From an uncultured Ruminococcus sp. (GTDB lineage Bacteria > Bacillota > Clostridia > Lachnospirales > Lachnospiraceae): a stretch of DNA of 64,000 bases. A program made the position numbers and the translations under genes. How positions within the stretch are numbered: the stretch's first letter is position 1; each line of letters begins with the position of its first letter. The notes below the pieces were generated by a model, which did not search any database, was not told where the DNA came from, and saw only the letters and a list, made by a program, of their open reading frames with translations. This document shows, piece by piece, positions 43,971-52,781 of this stretch. The stretch lies in NCBI GenBank assembly GCA_946494335.1, contig CAMMBV010000001.1, positions 62,001 through 126,000 of the forward strand, in the 5' to 3' direction.

Positions 43971-44685
43971 CGGGCTGGCTTTTGGACTGGGAGTTTTTGA
44001 GACCATAGGCGTAGAAGGCGGGCGGCCCCTTTTTTTAAAGGAGCATCTTAAGAGAATGCACAGCGGTGCGAAAACCTTAGGATTTTGGACGGAAGAGCTG
44101 GAAAAGAAAACGGCCCCCGCCAGGATAGAGGAATGGCTTGAAAAACAAAATGCAGACCGGGGCGCGCTGAAAATAATCGCCACCCGGGAAAATTTCCTGC
44201 TTTCCTGGCGGGATAATCCTTATAAAAGAGAGGATTATGAACGGGGCTTCGTCCTTAAGTTCAGTCAGGTGCGCCGCAATGAAACGTCTCCGCTGACTTA
44301 CCTGAAAACACTGAATTACGCGGATAATATCATGGAAAAGCGAAGGGCTTTAAAAGAAGGGGCGGACGAACCAGTGTTTTTGAATTTCCGGGGAGAAATA
44401 ACAGAAGGGGCCGTCTCCAATATTTTTTTCGTGAGGGATGGGCAGATTTATACGCCTCCCTGTTCCTGCGGTCTGCTTCCGGGGATTATAAGAGACTGGG
44501 TCATAAAAAATTTTCCGGTGCGGGAACAGATGATCCGGCCGGAAGAAACGGCGGATTTTGACGAGGCCTTCGTCACCAATTCTCTTATGGGGATCATGCC
44601 GGTTGGCCGGCTGGGCGAGACAGAATACAGAAAACGTATATTTGTACAAAAAGTGCAGAAAAAGTACAGAAATCTCATACTTTAA
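43951..44685 (+). CDS. pabC: Aminodeoxychorismate lyase
   Basis: A fold-type IV PLP enzyme releasing pyruvate to give p-aminobenzoate. 244 residues; the PLP lysine is K119 in TYLKTLNYADN, with the later motifs EGAVSNIFFV and FVTNSLMGIMPV. The N terminus is short: it begins just before LAFGLGVFETI, lacking the first strand of many homologues, and no better start is available because the frame overlaps pabB by 20 bases. The distinction from D-amino-acid aminotransferase rests on the operon. Confidence 0.9.
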   Translation: MTVKMDDGLAFGLGVFETIGVEGGRPLFLKEHLKRMHSGAKTLGFWTEELEKKTAPARIEEWLEKQNADRGALKIIATRENFLLSWRDNPYKREDYERGFVLKFSQVRRNETSPLTYLKTLNYADNIMEKRRALKEGADEPVFLNFRGEITEGAVSNIFFVRDGQIYTPPCSCGLLPGIIRDWVIKNFPVREQMIRPEETADFDEAFVTNSLMGIMPVGRLGETEYRKRIFVQKVQKKYRNLIL

Positions 44686-44703
44686 GAAATGTGTATATAC
44701 TCC

Positions 44704-44731
44704 TTGCGCTTTTGGTTCTATGTGCTATAAT
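44704..44731 (+). promoter_or_regulatory. Sigma-A type promoter for the folE operon
   Basis: TTGCGC at 44704-44709 and TATAAT at 44726-44731 with a 16-base spacer. Transcription would start at the first base of the riboswitch P1 stem. Confidence 0.6.
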
Positions 44732-44732
44732 T

Positions 44733-44843
44733 GGGGTGGATGAAGGATAATATGCAAAATAGGATTTCATGCGTCAAGTGTTCAGTGGATGGGGAGTTGC
44801 CGCCGAAACGAAAAGTTCGTCTTACGATATGAAGTCTGCACCC
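44733..44843 (+). ncRNA. Tetrahydrofolate riboswitch (THF-I) upstream of folE
   Basis: GGGGTGG at 44733 and CACCC at 44839-44843 form P1; TTTCAT and ATGAA form P2. The conserved core follows the THF-I aptamer: GCGTCAAGTG at 44771-44780, GGATGGGGAGTTG at 44787-44799, and an ACGAAAAG segment. Its position before the GTP cyclohydrolase gene agrees with known THF switches in clostridia. Binding of reduced folate should favour the downstream terminator and lower expression of the folate genes. Confidence 0.82.
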
Positions 44844-44849
44844 GTTGCA

Positions 44850-44926
44850 ACAATATAGGATTACATCTCATATTGTGTGGGGGATATTTCAGTCATATGT
44901 CTGTCACATTATGGAGATGTTTTTTT
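44850..44926 (+). terminator. Riboswitch expression platform: antiterminator and terminator
   Basis: ACATCTC at 44863-44869 plus ATATTGTG pair with CACATTAT and GAGATGT at 44905-44920, followed by a run of seven T: a terminator. ACAATAT at 44850-44856 can instead pair with ATATTGT at 44870-44876, which would break the terminator stem. This is a transcriptional on/off switch feeding folE. Confidence 0.78.
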
Positions 44927-44985
44927 ATTTATATAAAAACAGTCTCCAGAAAAACCAAAGAACTTCGAGGAAAGGAGTCTGTTTC

Positions 44986-45540
44986 GTGGATAAAGAAAAG
45001 ATTAAAGCAGCCGTTCGTATGTTATTGGAAGGAATCGGAGAAGACCCGGATCGGGAAGGGCTGTTGGAAACACCGGATCGGATTGCCAGGATGTGTGAAG
45101 AGGTGTACGGAGGATTGTATGAGGATGCCGCTTCTCATCTGGCAAAACAGTTTACTGTAGATAATAATGAAATGGTAATTGAAAAAGACATTACCTTTTA
45201 TTCCATGTGTGAGCATCACCTTCTCCCCTTTTATGGAAAGGCTCACATTGCATACATACCCAATGGAAAAGTGGTGGGCTTAAGTAAGCTGGCCAGAACT
45301 GTGGATGTTTATGCCAGAAGAGCCCAGATTCAGGAAAAAATGACTTCCCAGATCGCAGACGCCCTGGAGGAAAGCTTAAGTCCAAAAGGCGTCATGGTGA
45401 TGATAGAGGCGGAACATACCTGCATGACCATGCGAGGCATCCGCAAACCGGGCAGCAAAACAGTGACCACTGTGACCAGGGGAGCCTTTAAAGAAGATTT
45501 TGAACTGCAGAAAATGTTTATGCAGATGGTGAAAAACTGA
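44986..45540 (+). CDS. folE: GTP cyclohydrolase I
   Basis: First enzyme of folate synthesis, making dihydroneopterin triphosphate from GTP. GTG start at 44986, 8 bases after AAAGGAG; 184 residues is normal. Zinc-site residues lie in [10 protein letters not shown] and the Cys of [25 protein letters not shown] and the final TVTRGAF are also conserved. The in-frame extension upstream runs back through the riboswitch and is not coding. The stop overlaps the next start in TGATG fashion. Confidence 0.96.
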   Translation: MDKEKIKAAVRMLLEGIGEDPDREGLLETPDRIARMCEEVYGGLYEDAASHLAKQFTVDNNEMVIEKDITFYSMCEHHLLPFYGKAHIAYIPNGKVVGLSKLARTVDVYARRAQIQEKMTSQIADALEESLSPKGVMVMIEAEHTCMTMRGIRKPGSKTVTTVTRGAFKEDFELQKMFMQMVKN

Positions 45541-46025
45541 TGCAGGATATGAGCCGTGTCGACAGAATCTGGAATCATCCGCTGTATCAGCAGCACCTGA
45601 AAGGGCTGCTGGAGGCGGAGCAGAAAAGGGAATTCTGCCGCCATACGCCGGAGCATTTTCTGGACGTGGCCAGGCTTACGTATATCTTTGCGCTGGAAGC
45701 CGGACTTTCCATTTCAAAGGATATCATTTACGGCGCCGCCCTGCTTCATGATATCGGAAGAAAGCAGCAGTATGATCACGGCATACCCCATGAAAAGGCC
45801 AGCGCTGCCATTGCGGAGCAGATTCTTCCGGAATGCGGCTATGCGAAGGAAGAAAGGGCGTTTATTCTGGACGCCATTTTAAGTCACCGCAAAAAAGAGG
45901 CGGGGGAAAGTCTTAATGGGCTGATGTACCGGGCGGATAAGATGTCCAGACTTTGTTTTGCGTGCCCGGCAGAGCAAAAGTGCGACTGGCCAAAGGAAAA
46001 GAAAAACGAGACGATACAGTACTGA
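45540..46025 (+). CDS. HD-domain protein inside the folate operon
   Basis: A 161-residue HD-superfamily protein: H in TPEHFLDVARL, the HD pair in ALLHDIGRKQQ, and later HGIPHEK and LSHRKKE. A C-terminal cysteine cluster CFACPAEQKC may bind metal. It overlaps folE by one base and precedes folP by 12 bases, so it is firmly part of the operon. Folate synthesis needs removal of the triphosphate from dihydroneopterin triphosphate, and no FolQ/NudB-type gene is in the cluster; an HD phosphohydrolase could fill that step. That is inference. Confidence 0.8.
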   Translation: MQDMSRVDRIWNHPLYQQHLKGLLEAEQKREFCRHTPEHFLDVARLTYIFALEAGLSISKDIIYGAALLHDIGRKQQYDHGIPHEKASAAIAEQILPECGYAKEERAFILDAILSHRKKEAGESLNGLMYRADKMSRLCFACPAEQKCDWPKEKKNETIQY

Positions 46026-46037
46026 CTTGGAGGAACT

Positions 46038-46844
46038 ATGAAAATCGGTAACCGAGAATTTGACTTTTCCCATAAAACGTATATTATGGGAATTTTAAAT
46101 GTGACGCCGGATTCATTTTCAGACGGCGGGAAGTGGAACGATATGGATAAAGCGCTGCAGCATGTGGAGGATATGATCCATGAGGGCGCTGATGTGATCG
46201 ATGTGGGCGGCGAGTCCACAAGACCGGGGCATGAACAGATCACGGATGAGGAGGAAATTGACCGGGTGGCGCCTGTGATTGCCGCAGTGAAGAAACGCTT
46301 CGATGTGCCGGTGTCGGTGGATACGTATAAATCTGCTGTGGCCAGGGCTGCGCTTGCGGAAGGGGCGGATCTGATCAATGATATCTGGGGCTTTAAATAT
46401 GATGAGAAGATGGCCGGGGTGGCGGCTGAATGGGACGCTGCCTGCTGCCTGATGCATAATAAAAACGGGACACAGTACCGGGACTTTATGAAGGATATGA
46501 TGGAGGAAACGCTGGAGTGCGTTCGCATAGCCCAAAAAGCCGGGGTAAAAAAAGACAGGATATTGCTGGACCCGGGAATCGGTTTCGGGAAAACTTATGA
46601 GATGAACCTGGAAGCCCTGCGCAGACTGAAGGAGTTCTGTGATCTTGGGTATCCCGTACTTCTTGGAACGTCACGAAAATCCGTCATCGGTCTTGCCCTT
46701 GACCTTCCCTCGGATCAGCGGGTGGAAGGTACTCTTGCCACCACCGTGCTGGGCGTGCTGGCCGGATGCGCTTTCGTACGCGTGCACGATATCAGAGAAA
46801 ACAGAAGGGCTATCCAGATGACGGAGGCCATATTGGGAAAATAA
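46038..46844 (+). CDS. folP: Dihydropteroate synthase
   Basis: Condenses p-aminobenzoate with hydroxymethyl-dihydropterin diphosphate. 268 residues with the signature GILNVTPDSFSDGG, the DVGGESTRPG loop, and the pterin-site DPGIGFGKT, followed by GTSRKSVIG. The start follows GGAGG. It lies between the HD gene and folBK in the THF-riboswitch operon. Confidence 0.97.
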   Translation: MKIGNREFDFSHKTYIMGILNVTPDSFSDGGKWNDMDKALQHVEDMIHEGADVIDVGGESTRPGHEQITDEEEIDRVAPVIAAVKKRFDVPVSVDTYKSAVARAALAEGADLINDIWGFKYDEKMAGVAAEWDAACCLMHNKNGTQYRDFMKDMMEETLECVRIAQKAGVKKDRILLDPGIGFGKTYEMNLEALRRLKEFCDLGYPVLLGTSRKSVIGLALDLPSDQRVEGTLATTVLGVLAGCAFVRVHDIRENRRAIQMTEAILGK

Positions 46845-46867
46845 GCAGCAGGAGAGAACAAAAGCGC

Positions 46868-47701
46868 ATGGACAAAATATATATCAAAAACCTGGAGCTT
46901 TTTGCAAAGCACGGAGTTTTTCCGGAAGAAAATGTGCTGGGACAAAAATTCGTGGTGTCAGCCGTTTTGTACACCGATATCCGGGAAGCGGGGAAAAGCG
47001 ACGATCTGACGAAATCCATCCATTACGGCGAGGTCAGCCATCAGATCAGAGAGTATGTGGAAAACCATACGTATAAGCTTCTGGAAAGGGTGGCGGAAGG
47101 CCTGGCGGCGGAACTGCTTCTTACGGTTCCACGACTGAAAGGAATTAAACTGGAGATAAAAAAACCCTGGGCTCCCGTGGGACTGCCTCTGGAAACGGTA
47201 TCCGTGGAAATTGAAAGATGGTGGCACCGGGCTTATATCGCCCTGGGTTCCAATCTGGGAGACAAAAAGCGGTATCTTAATGATGCAGTGGAAGCGTTGG
47301 GAAAGACCTGCGGATGCAGGATAAACAAAGTGTCGGATTTTATTGTCACCAGCCCTTACGGCGGCGTGGAGCAGGATGATTTTTTAAACGGCGTGCTGGA
47401 GCTTTCTACGATTCTGACGCCTGAAGAACTGCTTTTGCGGCTTCATGAAATCGAACAGGGGGCCGGACGGGAGCGTAAAGTACGCTGGGGGCCGCGAACC
47501 CTTGATCTGGATATCCTTTTATATGACAGTGTCATACTGGATACGGAGGAGCTTCACATCCCTCACATTGACATGCAAAGAAGAGACTTTGTACTGAAAC
47601 CCTTAAATCAGATCGCATCCCATGTGCGCCATCCGGTGCTGGGACGCACCATAGGAGAACTGTGGAATAGTTTGGAGGAAACTTTGCCGCAGCAGCCGTA
47701 G
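46868..47701 (+). CDS. folBK: Dihydroneopterin aldolase - HPPK fusion
   Basis: A bifunctional protein of 277 residues. Residues 1-118 are the FolB aldolase (LELFAKHGVFPEE, the SIHYGEV box, EIKKPWAP). Residues 123-277 are the FolK pyrophosphokinase (AYIALGSNLGDK, RKVRWGPRTLDLDILLYD, PHIDMQRRDFVLKPL). It makes 6-hydroxymethyl-dihydropterin and then pyrophosphorylates it, feeding FolP. The ATG at 46868 fits the FolB N terminus. The gene ends within a terminator, closing the operon. Confidence 0.95.
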   Translation: MDKIYIKNLELFAKHGVFPEENVLGQKFVVSAVLYTDIREAGKSDDLTKSIHYGEVSHQIREYVENHTYKLLERVAEGLAAELLLTVPRLKGIKLEIKKPWAPVGLPLETVSVEIERWWHRAYIALGSNLGDKKRYLNDAVEALGKTCGCRINKVSDFIVTSPYGGVEQDDFLNGVLELSTILTPEELLLRLHEIEQGAGRERKVRWGPRTLDLDILLYDSVILDTEELHIPHIDMQRRDFVLKPLNQIASHVRHPVLGRTIGELWNSLEETLPQQP

Positions 47702-47717
47702 GCTGCGCGGCTTTTTC
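47686..47717 (+). terminator. Terminator of the folate operon
   Basis: GCCGCAGCAGCC pairs with GGCTGCGCGGC across a tight loop and TTTTTC follows. The stem overlaps the folBK stop codon. Confidence 0.85.
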
Positions 47718-47736
47718 TTACAGGCAAGGAGGGCAT

Positions 47737-48888
47737 ATGCGTTTTTTTCATTTATCTGATCTGCATATCGGGAGATACCTGCACGGCTATTCACTGGCGG
47801 ATCAGCAAAGGGAGATACTGGCTCAGATTGTTCAGTGGGCAAAAAAGGAGAGGCCCGATGCCATCGTGATTGCAGGGGATATCTACGATAAGCCTTCCCC
47901 TTCCGGTGAAGCGGTACTTTTATTCGACCGTTTTCTGACGGAGCTGTCACGGCTGAAACCGCAGATTCCGGTCATGATCATCAGCGGCAATCACGATTCC
48001 CCGAAGCGGCTGCAGTATGCCGGTGCGTTGCTGAAAGAACATCAGATTTATCTTGCGGCACAGCCGCCCGGGAAAGAAGAGGACTATTTGTCAAAGCTGA
48101 TTCTTACGGACAAATACGGTGAGATTGTTTTTTACATGCTTCCCTATATCCGGCCCCAGGCAGTGAGACAGGCGCTGGAGGAAGGACAGACGGACAGCTA
48201 TCACCGGGCGGTAAAAGGTCTGCTGGAACGAGAAAATCCGGACTGGAATAAGAGAAACGTGCTGATTGCCCATCAGTTTTTCACAGCCGGTTCATTCCGC
48301 CCCCAGACCAGCGATTCGGAAACCATTCACGTGGGGGGCATGGATAATGTGGACATTGAAGCCGTCCACCAGTTTGACTATGTGGCGCTGGGTCATATCC
48401 ACGGCGCGCAGAAGGTAAAAGAATCCCATATCCGTTACTGCGGTTCTCCCATGAAATACTCGGTCAGCGAATGGCGTCAGGAAAAGGGAATACTGCTGGT
48501 GGAGATGGGAAAAAAAGGAGAACCATTAATGTACCGGACCCTGCCGCTTGCAGCCCCAAAAGACGTGGTGAAAAAGAAGGGAACGCTGAAAGAAATTCTG
48601 GCGGAGGGAAAATGCGGGGATTTTGTCAGCGTGACGCTGACTGATGAGAAGGAGCTGTATCAGCCCCGGGAAATCCTGGAGGAATATTTCCCAAATCTGC
48701 TGGAAGTAAAGGTGGAAAACAAACGGACAAAAAAAATGTTTGAGGAAGAAACCGAAATCAGCTGGGATGACGATCCCATGACAGTCTTTGAGCAGTTTTT
48801 CCGGGAAATGCAGGGACGGGATATGACAGAGGAAGAAAGAAGTGTGATGAAGGAGACGGCGGAAAAAGCCGGGGAGGAAAAAGTATGA
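47737..48888 (+). CDS. sbcD: Exonuclease SbcCD, nuclease subunit
   Basis: The Mre11-like subunit, 383 residues. Metallophosphoesterase motifs: FHLSDLHIGR, AGDIYDKPSP, ISGNHDSPKR, LIAHQFF and ALGHIHGAQ. Together with SbcC it cleaves DNA hairpins and protein-blocked ends. It starts behind AAGGAGG and overlaps sbcC by 4 bases (ATGA). Confidence 0.95.
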   Translation: MRFFHLSDLHIGRYLHGYSLADQQREILAQIVQWAKKERPDAIVIAGDIYDKPSPSGEAVLLFDRFLTELSRLKPQIPVMIISGNHDSPKRLQYAGALLKEHQIYLAAQPPGKEEDYLSKLILTDKYGEIVFYMLPYIRPQAVRQALEEGQTDSYHRAVKGLLERENPDWNKRNVLIAHQFFTAGSFRPQTSDSETIHVGGMDNVDIEAVHQFDYVALGHIHGAQKVKESHIRYCGSPMKYSVSEWRQEKGILLVEMGKKGEPLMYRTLPLAAPKDVVKKKGTLKEILAEGKCGDFVSVTLTDEKELYQPREILEEYFPNLLEVKVENKRTKKMFEEETEISWDDDPMTVFEQFFREMQGRDMTEEERSVMKETAEKAGEEKV

Positions 48889-51365
48889 AGCCGTTGGAAC
48901 TGATTATGTCAGCCTTTGGCTCCTATGCCGGCGAGACAAGAATTGATTTTTCCGATGTGCAGCAGGGCGTTTTTCTGATAACGGGCGATACGGGGGCCGG
49001 AAAGACGACGATTTTTGATGCCGTGACGTATGCGCTGTATGACAGAACCAGCGGCATGAAGCGGGAGGGCGCCATGATGCGCAGTCAGTACGCCGATGGG
49101 GATACGAAGACTTATGTGGAGTTTACCTTCACACACCGGCAGGAACGGTACACGGTGAGAAGAAATCCGGAGTACAGAAGAAAGAAAAAAAGAAAGAGCG
49201 GCGGTCAGGATGCCTTTACCACGGAAAGAGCTCAGGTATCCTTAACCATGCCGGACGGCAGCGATTATCCCGGGAACAGGACCCAAATCAACCGGAAAAT
49301 TGTGAAAATCATCGGCCTTGATGTACAGCAGTTTACCCAGACCGTCATGATTGCCCAGGGAGATTTTTTAAGACTTCTCCACGCCCAGTCTCAGGAACGC
49401 AAGCAGATCTTTGGAAATATATTTAACACGTCAATTTACTGGAGGATTCAGGAAGAGCTGAAAGCGAAGGCACGGGAGGAAAAAGAAAAGCTGGAGGACC
49501 AAAGAAAAAGTCTGCAAAGGGAAATAGAGCGGGTGGAATGTCCGGCGGACTATCCGCAAAAAGAACAGTGGGAAGAAATAAAAAATGCAGGACAGCCGGA
49601 TATCAGCCAGGCGCTTATTTTTCTGAAAGATATATGTGCGCTGGGTGAGGAAAAACAGGATCAAATCCGGCAGCGAATGGAGGAGACGCAAAAGGAACTG
49701 GAAAAGCTCCAGGGGTATCTGGAGGCTGCGGATTCCGTCAATGAGTTGTTCCGCCAGCTTGAAAGGGCGCAGGAACGCAAAGAAGAACTTAAGCAAAAGT
49801 TACCGGCCATGGAAGAGATAAAAAAAAGGCTGGAAAATGTCCGTGTATCCTTGTCTGCGGCGGAAAAAGAAGAGCAGATGGAGGAACAGAATCGTTTCTG
49901 GGAACAGATAAAGGAGGAGCGGCAAAAGGAGGAGCAGCAGATACAGGCGGAGAAAAAACTGCTGGATATATATCAGAATGCCCCTGAAAATCTGGACAGG
50001 GAACTGGCGGACGTACAGAAAGGATCGATGAAAGACCAGGCCGGAAAGCTGTTGATGCTGACCAGGGAGAAGGCGCGTCTTCAGGAGGAAAAAAAGCGGC
50101 AGCAGGAGGAGGTCCGTAAAAAAGAGACAGCCTATGAATGCGGGTATCGCTCCTTTCTGGAGGCACAGGCAGGTCTGCTGGCGCAGGAACTGAAAGAAGG
50201 ATCGCCCTGTCCCGTCTGCGGTTCCATCCACCATCCCCACAGGGCTGAACTCCCTGAGGGAGCCTTAAACCAGCGCCAGCTGGAGCGTCTGAAGGAGGAG
50301 CTGGAAAGGGCCAGAAAGAAACTGGAGCAGGCGGAAGCTTCATTTCGGGAAGCCCAGGATTCCTGTGACCGTCAGTATCAGAAATGTCTGCAGGAAATCG
50401 GCAGACGGGAAGGAAAGGCGGAGCAGCTAAAGGGGCAGGAGGAAAGAGAGCGGAAGAAAAAAGAGCAGGCCAGGGAAGCGTTTAAACAGGCCCTTCGGGA
50501 GGCCGGCATTTCAGTGGAAGCGTATCACAGCGCAAAAAAGGACAGGCAGCAGGCCGAGAACTGGCGGAAAAGTCTGGATACATATCAGGAAGAATGCATC
50601 CGCGCCGATGAGAACTGCAGGCGGTGCGCCCAGGTACTGCGCGGAAAACACAGGGCGGATACGAAGGAGGCACAGGAAAAGGTTCTGGAACGGAAAGAAG
50701 AAAAACAGTTTCTGGAACAGGAAAGCCACCGGCTTTTTGCACAGCAGGAACGAAACGGCGAGATCATGGGCCGGCTGGAGCAGCTGAAGGAAGAGGAGGA
50801 AAGGCAAAGGGAGAAATACGAAGTGATGCTCACTTTGTCCAGAACTGCCAACGGTACCTTGAATCAGAGTATCAAAATGGATTTTGAGACCTATGTTCAG
50901 CGGCGTTTTTTCAGTCATGTTATCTACTGCGCCAATCAACGTTTTGTGAAAATGACCTCCGGGCAGCTCATACTGCGGCTGCGTGAACTGAAAAATCTCT
51001 CCACCCAGGGGCAGGCTGGGCTTGATCTTGATGTTTACAGTCCTCTGACGGGAGGGGTGCGGGACGTAAAAACCCTGTCCGGCGGGGAATCCTTTATGGC
51101 GGCGCTGTCCTTGGCCCTTGGCATGGCCGACGTGATCAGCGCCGCAGCGGGAGCTGTCAGGATGGATACCATGTTTATCGATGAAGGATTCGGCTCTCTG
51201 GATGAAGAGGCCAGGGAAAGGGCTGTGGGTATTTTAAATGAGCTGGCCGGGTCCAGCCGTCTGGTGGGGATTATTTCTCATGTGGAAGAGCTGAAAGATC
51301 AGATTGACCGGAAACTTTATGTTTCCAGAACAGAAAAAGGAAGTCAGGCCCGATGGGAACTGTAA
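48885..51365 (+). CDS. sbcC: Exonuclease SbcCD, ATPase subunit
   Basis: A Rad50-like SMC protein of 826 residues, shorter than E. coli SbcC but usual for clostridia. Walker A GDTGAGKTTIFD near residue 33, two long charged coiled-coil arms separated by the zinc-hook CPVCG (about residue 443), then the signature KTLSGGESFMAALSLALG and Walker B FIDEGFGSLDE. It overlaps sbcD by 4 bases. It is convergent with the AraC/PocR gene, with a shared terminator between. Confidence 0.94.
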   Translation: MKPLELIMSAFGSYAGETRIDFSDVQQGVFLITGDTGAGKTTIFDAVTYALYDRTSGMKREGAMMRSQYADGDTKTYVEFTFTHRQERYTVRRNPEYRRKKKRKSGGQDAFTTERAQVSLTMPDGSDYPGNRTQINRKIVKIIGLDVQQFTQTVMIAQGDFLRLLHAQSQERKQIFGNIFNTSIYWRIQEELKAKAREEKEKLEDQRKSLQREIERVECPADYPQKEQWEEIKNAGQPDISQALIFLKDICALGEEKQDQIRQRMEETQKELEKLQGYLEAADSVNELFRQLERAQERKEELKQKLPAMEEIKKRLENVRVSLSAAEKEEQMEEQNRFWEQIKEERQKEEQQIQAEKKLLDIYQNAPENLDRELADVQKGSMKDQAGKLLMLTREKARLQEEKKRQQEEVRKKETAYECGYRSFLEAQAGLLAQELKEGSPCPVCGSIHHPHRAELPEGALNQRQLERLKEELERARKKLEQAEASFREAQDSCDRQYQKCLQEIGRREGKAEQLKGQEERERKKKEQAREAFKQALREAGISVEAYHSAKKDRQQAENWRKSLDTYQEECIRADENCRRCAQVLRGKHRADTKEAQEKVLERKEEKQFLEQESHRLFAQQERNGEIMGRLEQLKEEEERQREKYEVMLTLSRTANGTLNQSIKMDFETYVQRRFFSHVIYCANQRFVKMTSGQLILRLRELKNLSTQGQAGLDLDVYSPLTGGVRDVKTLSGGESFMAALSLALGMADVISAAAGAVRMDTMFIDEGFGSLDEEARERAVGILNELAGSSRLVGIISHVEELKDQIDRKLYVSRTEKGSQARWEL

Positions 51366-51377
51366 TCTTTTTTGAAA

Positions 51378-51405
51378 AAAGCCGGAAGTCAACGCTTCCG
51401 GCTTT
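51378..51405. terminator. Bidirectional terminator between sbcC and the PocR/AraC gene
   Basis: AAAGCCGGAAG pairs perfectly with CTTCCGGCTTT around a 6-base loop, preceded by TTTTTT-like and followed by TCTCTG sequence. It overlaps the end of the minus-strand gene. Confidence 0.8.
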
Positions 51406-52612
51406 CTCTGTATTTCTTTGGCGTCATACCCACGTAGCTTTTGAAGATTTTTGTAAAGTAACTTTGATCTTCGAAGCCGCACATATTGGCGATCTGTACG
51501 ATGCTGAGCTTTTCATCGGAAAACAGAAGCTTACTCTTTTCAATACGCACCTTATTAATATAATTGGTGATGGTCTCGCCCGTTTCCTTTTTGAAAATAC
51601 TGCACAGGTAAGTCTTGCTCAGATAAGTCTTGGAGGCAATCTCGTCCAGCGTCAGCTTGTTCTGATAATGGGTCTGAATGTATTTGTCCACCTTGTGGAT
51701 GGTCTCCGCATGTTTCAGCCTGTCATAATCGAAGGTGGTGGAGATGAAACTGTGCATGACGTTGGATACCCAGGCGCTGAGATCCTCGATAGTCTTAAAG
51801 GTATCAATGTGTTTCAGAGAATTCTGGGTAATCAGGTCTACCTTTTCCATATCCGCGCCGGCATCCAGGGCTGTCCTGGAAATGACGATCATCAGCTCCG
51901 TGATGCGGGGCTTGATAGCCTCCAGGTTGGAGTTGTTGGCCACGTATATATAGGCCAGAATCTGGTTCAGGACATTTTCCGCCTCTTCCTTGTCGCGGTT
52001 GCGGATGGCCGAACGAAGCCGCCGCTCCTGGGTAATGGGGTAAGTATAGTAATCGTTTTCGCTGAAGCTTTTGATTTTCTCCGCGTAGATATTGTTAAGG
52101 AGTGATTCCTGGCTGTAAAAATACCTTCCGGCTCTGCCGTGGGAAATACCGGAGATGTAAGAGGTAATGGCCGACATCACTTCCGCCAGGCTCTGAATTT
52201 TTTCCGGGGGATAGCAGGGCATGGACGCCACCAGTTTACGCAGATCTGAGTGGGGAATTTCAGACAGATAGTCGTCCATGTTTCCCATGCAGAGCGGTCC
52301 GGCGATGATGCCCCCTGCCAGGTTTCCTTTTTCATCGGAAATGAAAGTGGCTACCAGAACCAGTCCCAGGTTACAGAAATAAATGTACATGCCGTCCCAG
52401 CGATATGCCTCCTGACAGCCGTGGATAAACGCATTGATCCCGTAACATTTGGAGGATAAGTATTTTTCACAGGTTTTGCACAGTGAGGTCGTCACATCCT
52501 GTTCCAGATACAGTTTGTTGTTGGTACAGTCCACCGGTATGCAGTGGATATCAAAGAGTGTTTCAAAATGGCGGCAGTATTTTTGTGCCTGCTTAATTAA
52601 AATTGAATCCAT
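51389..52612 (-). CDS. AraC-family regulator with PocR sensory domain
   Basis: A 407-residue regulator. The N-terminal about 165 residues form a PocR-type ligand-binding domain with the cysteine series LCKTCEKYL, SKCYG, HGCQEAYRW and IYFCNLG. A helical linker follows, then two AraC helix-turn-helix motifs ending in the family signature GFEDQSYFTKIFKSY-GMTPKKYR. PocR proteins control cobalamin-dependent propanediol and related pathways. The adjacent MtaA-type methyltransferase on the same strand is a likely target. A TATAAT at 52657-52662 on this strand may be its -10 element. Confidence 0.88.
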   Translation of the reverse strand: MDSILIKQAQKYCRHFETLFDIHCIPVDCTNNKLYLEQDVTTSLCKTCEKYLSSKCYGINAFIHGCQEAYRWDGMYIYFCNLGLVLVATFISDEKGNLAGGIIAGPLCMGNMDDYLSEIPHSDLRKLVASMPCYPPEKIQSLAEVMSAITSYISGISHGRAGRYFYSQESLLNNIYAEKIKSFSENDYYTYPITQERRLRSAIRNRDKEEAENVLNQILAYIYVANNSNLEAIKPRITELMIVISRTALDAGADMEKVDLITQNSLKHIDTFKTIEDLSAWVSNVMHSFISTTFDYDRLKHAETIHKVDKYIQTHYQNKLTLDEIASKTYLSKTYLCSIFKKETGETITNYINKVRIEKSKLLFSDEKLSIVQIANMCGFEDQSYFTKIFKSYVGMTPKKYRESRKR

Positions 52613-52713
52613 ATGTTTTGCACGTTCTTTCTGTTTTTGGAATTATATTTGAGTATATTATAAACATATCATAAGATAAATGAAAGAGCAAAGGTTTTAT
52701 AAAAATTTTTCAA

Positions 52714-52747
52714 CAAAAAGGGGCAGCAAATGATGAATCTGCTGCCC
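52714..52747 (-). terminator. Terminator of the methyltransferase gene
   Basis: On the minus strand GGGCAGC pairs with GCTGCCC around a 13-base loop and is followed by CCTTTTTG. It separates the methyltransferase gene from the regulator gene downstream. Confidence 0.8.
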
Positions 52748-52781
52748 GGAGGAGGTAAGAAGCTCAAAAGCCAAATGAAGT

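Noticed and set aside
44845-44985. Long N-terminal extension of folE
   Set aside because: It covers the riboswitch expression platform; the GTG at 44986 has ideal spacing from AAAGGAG and gives the family length.
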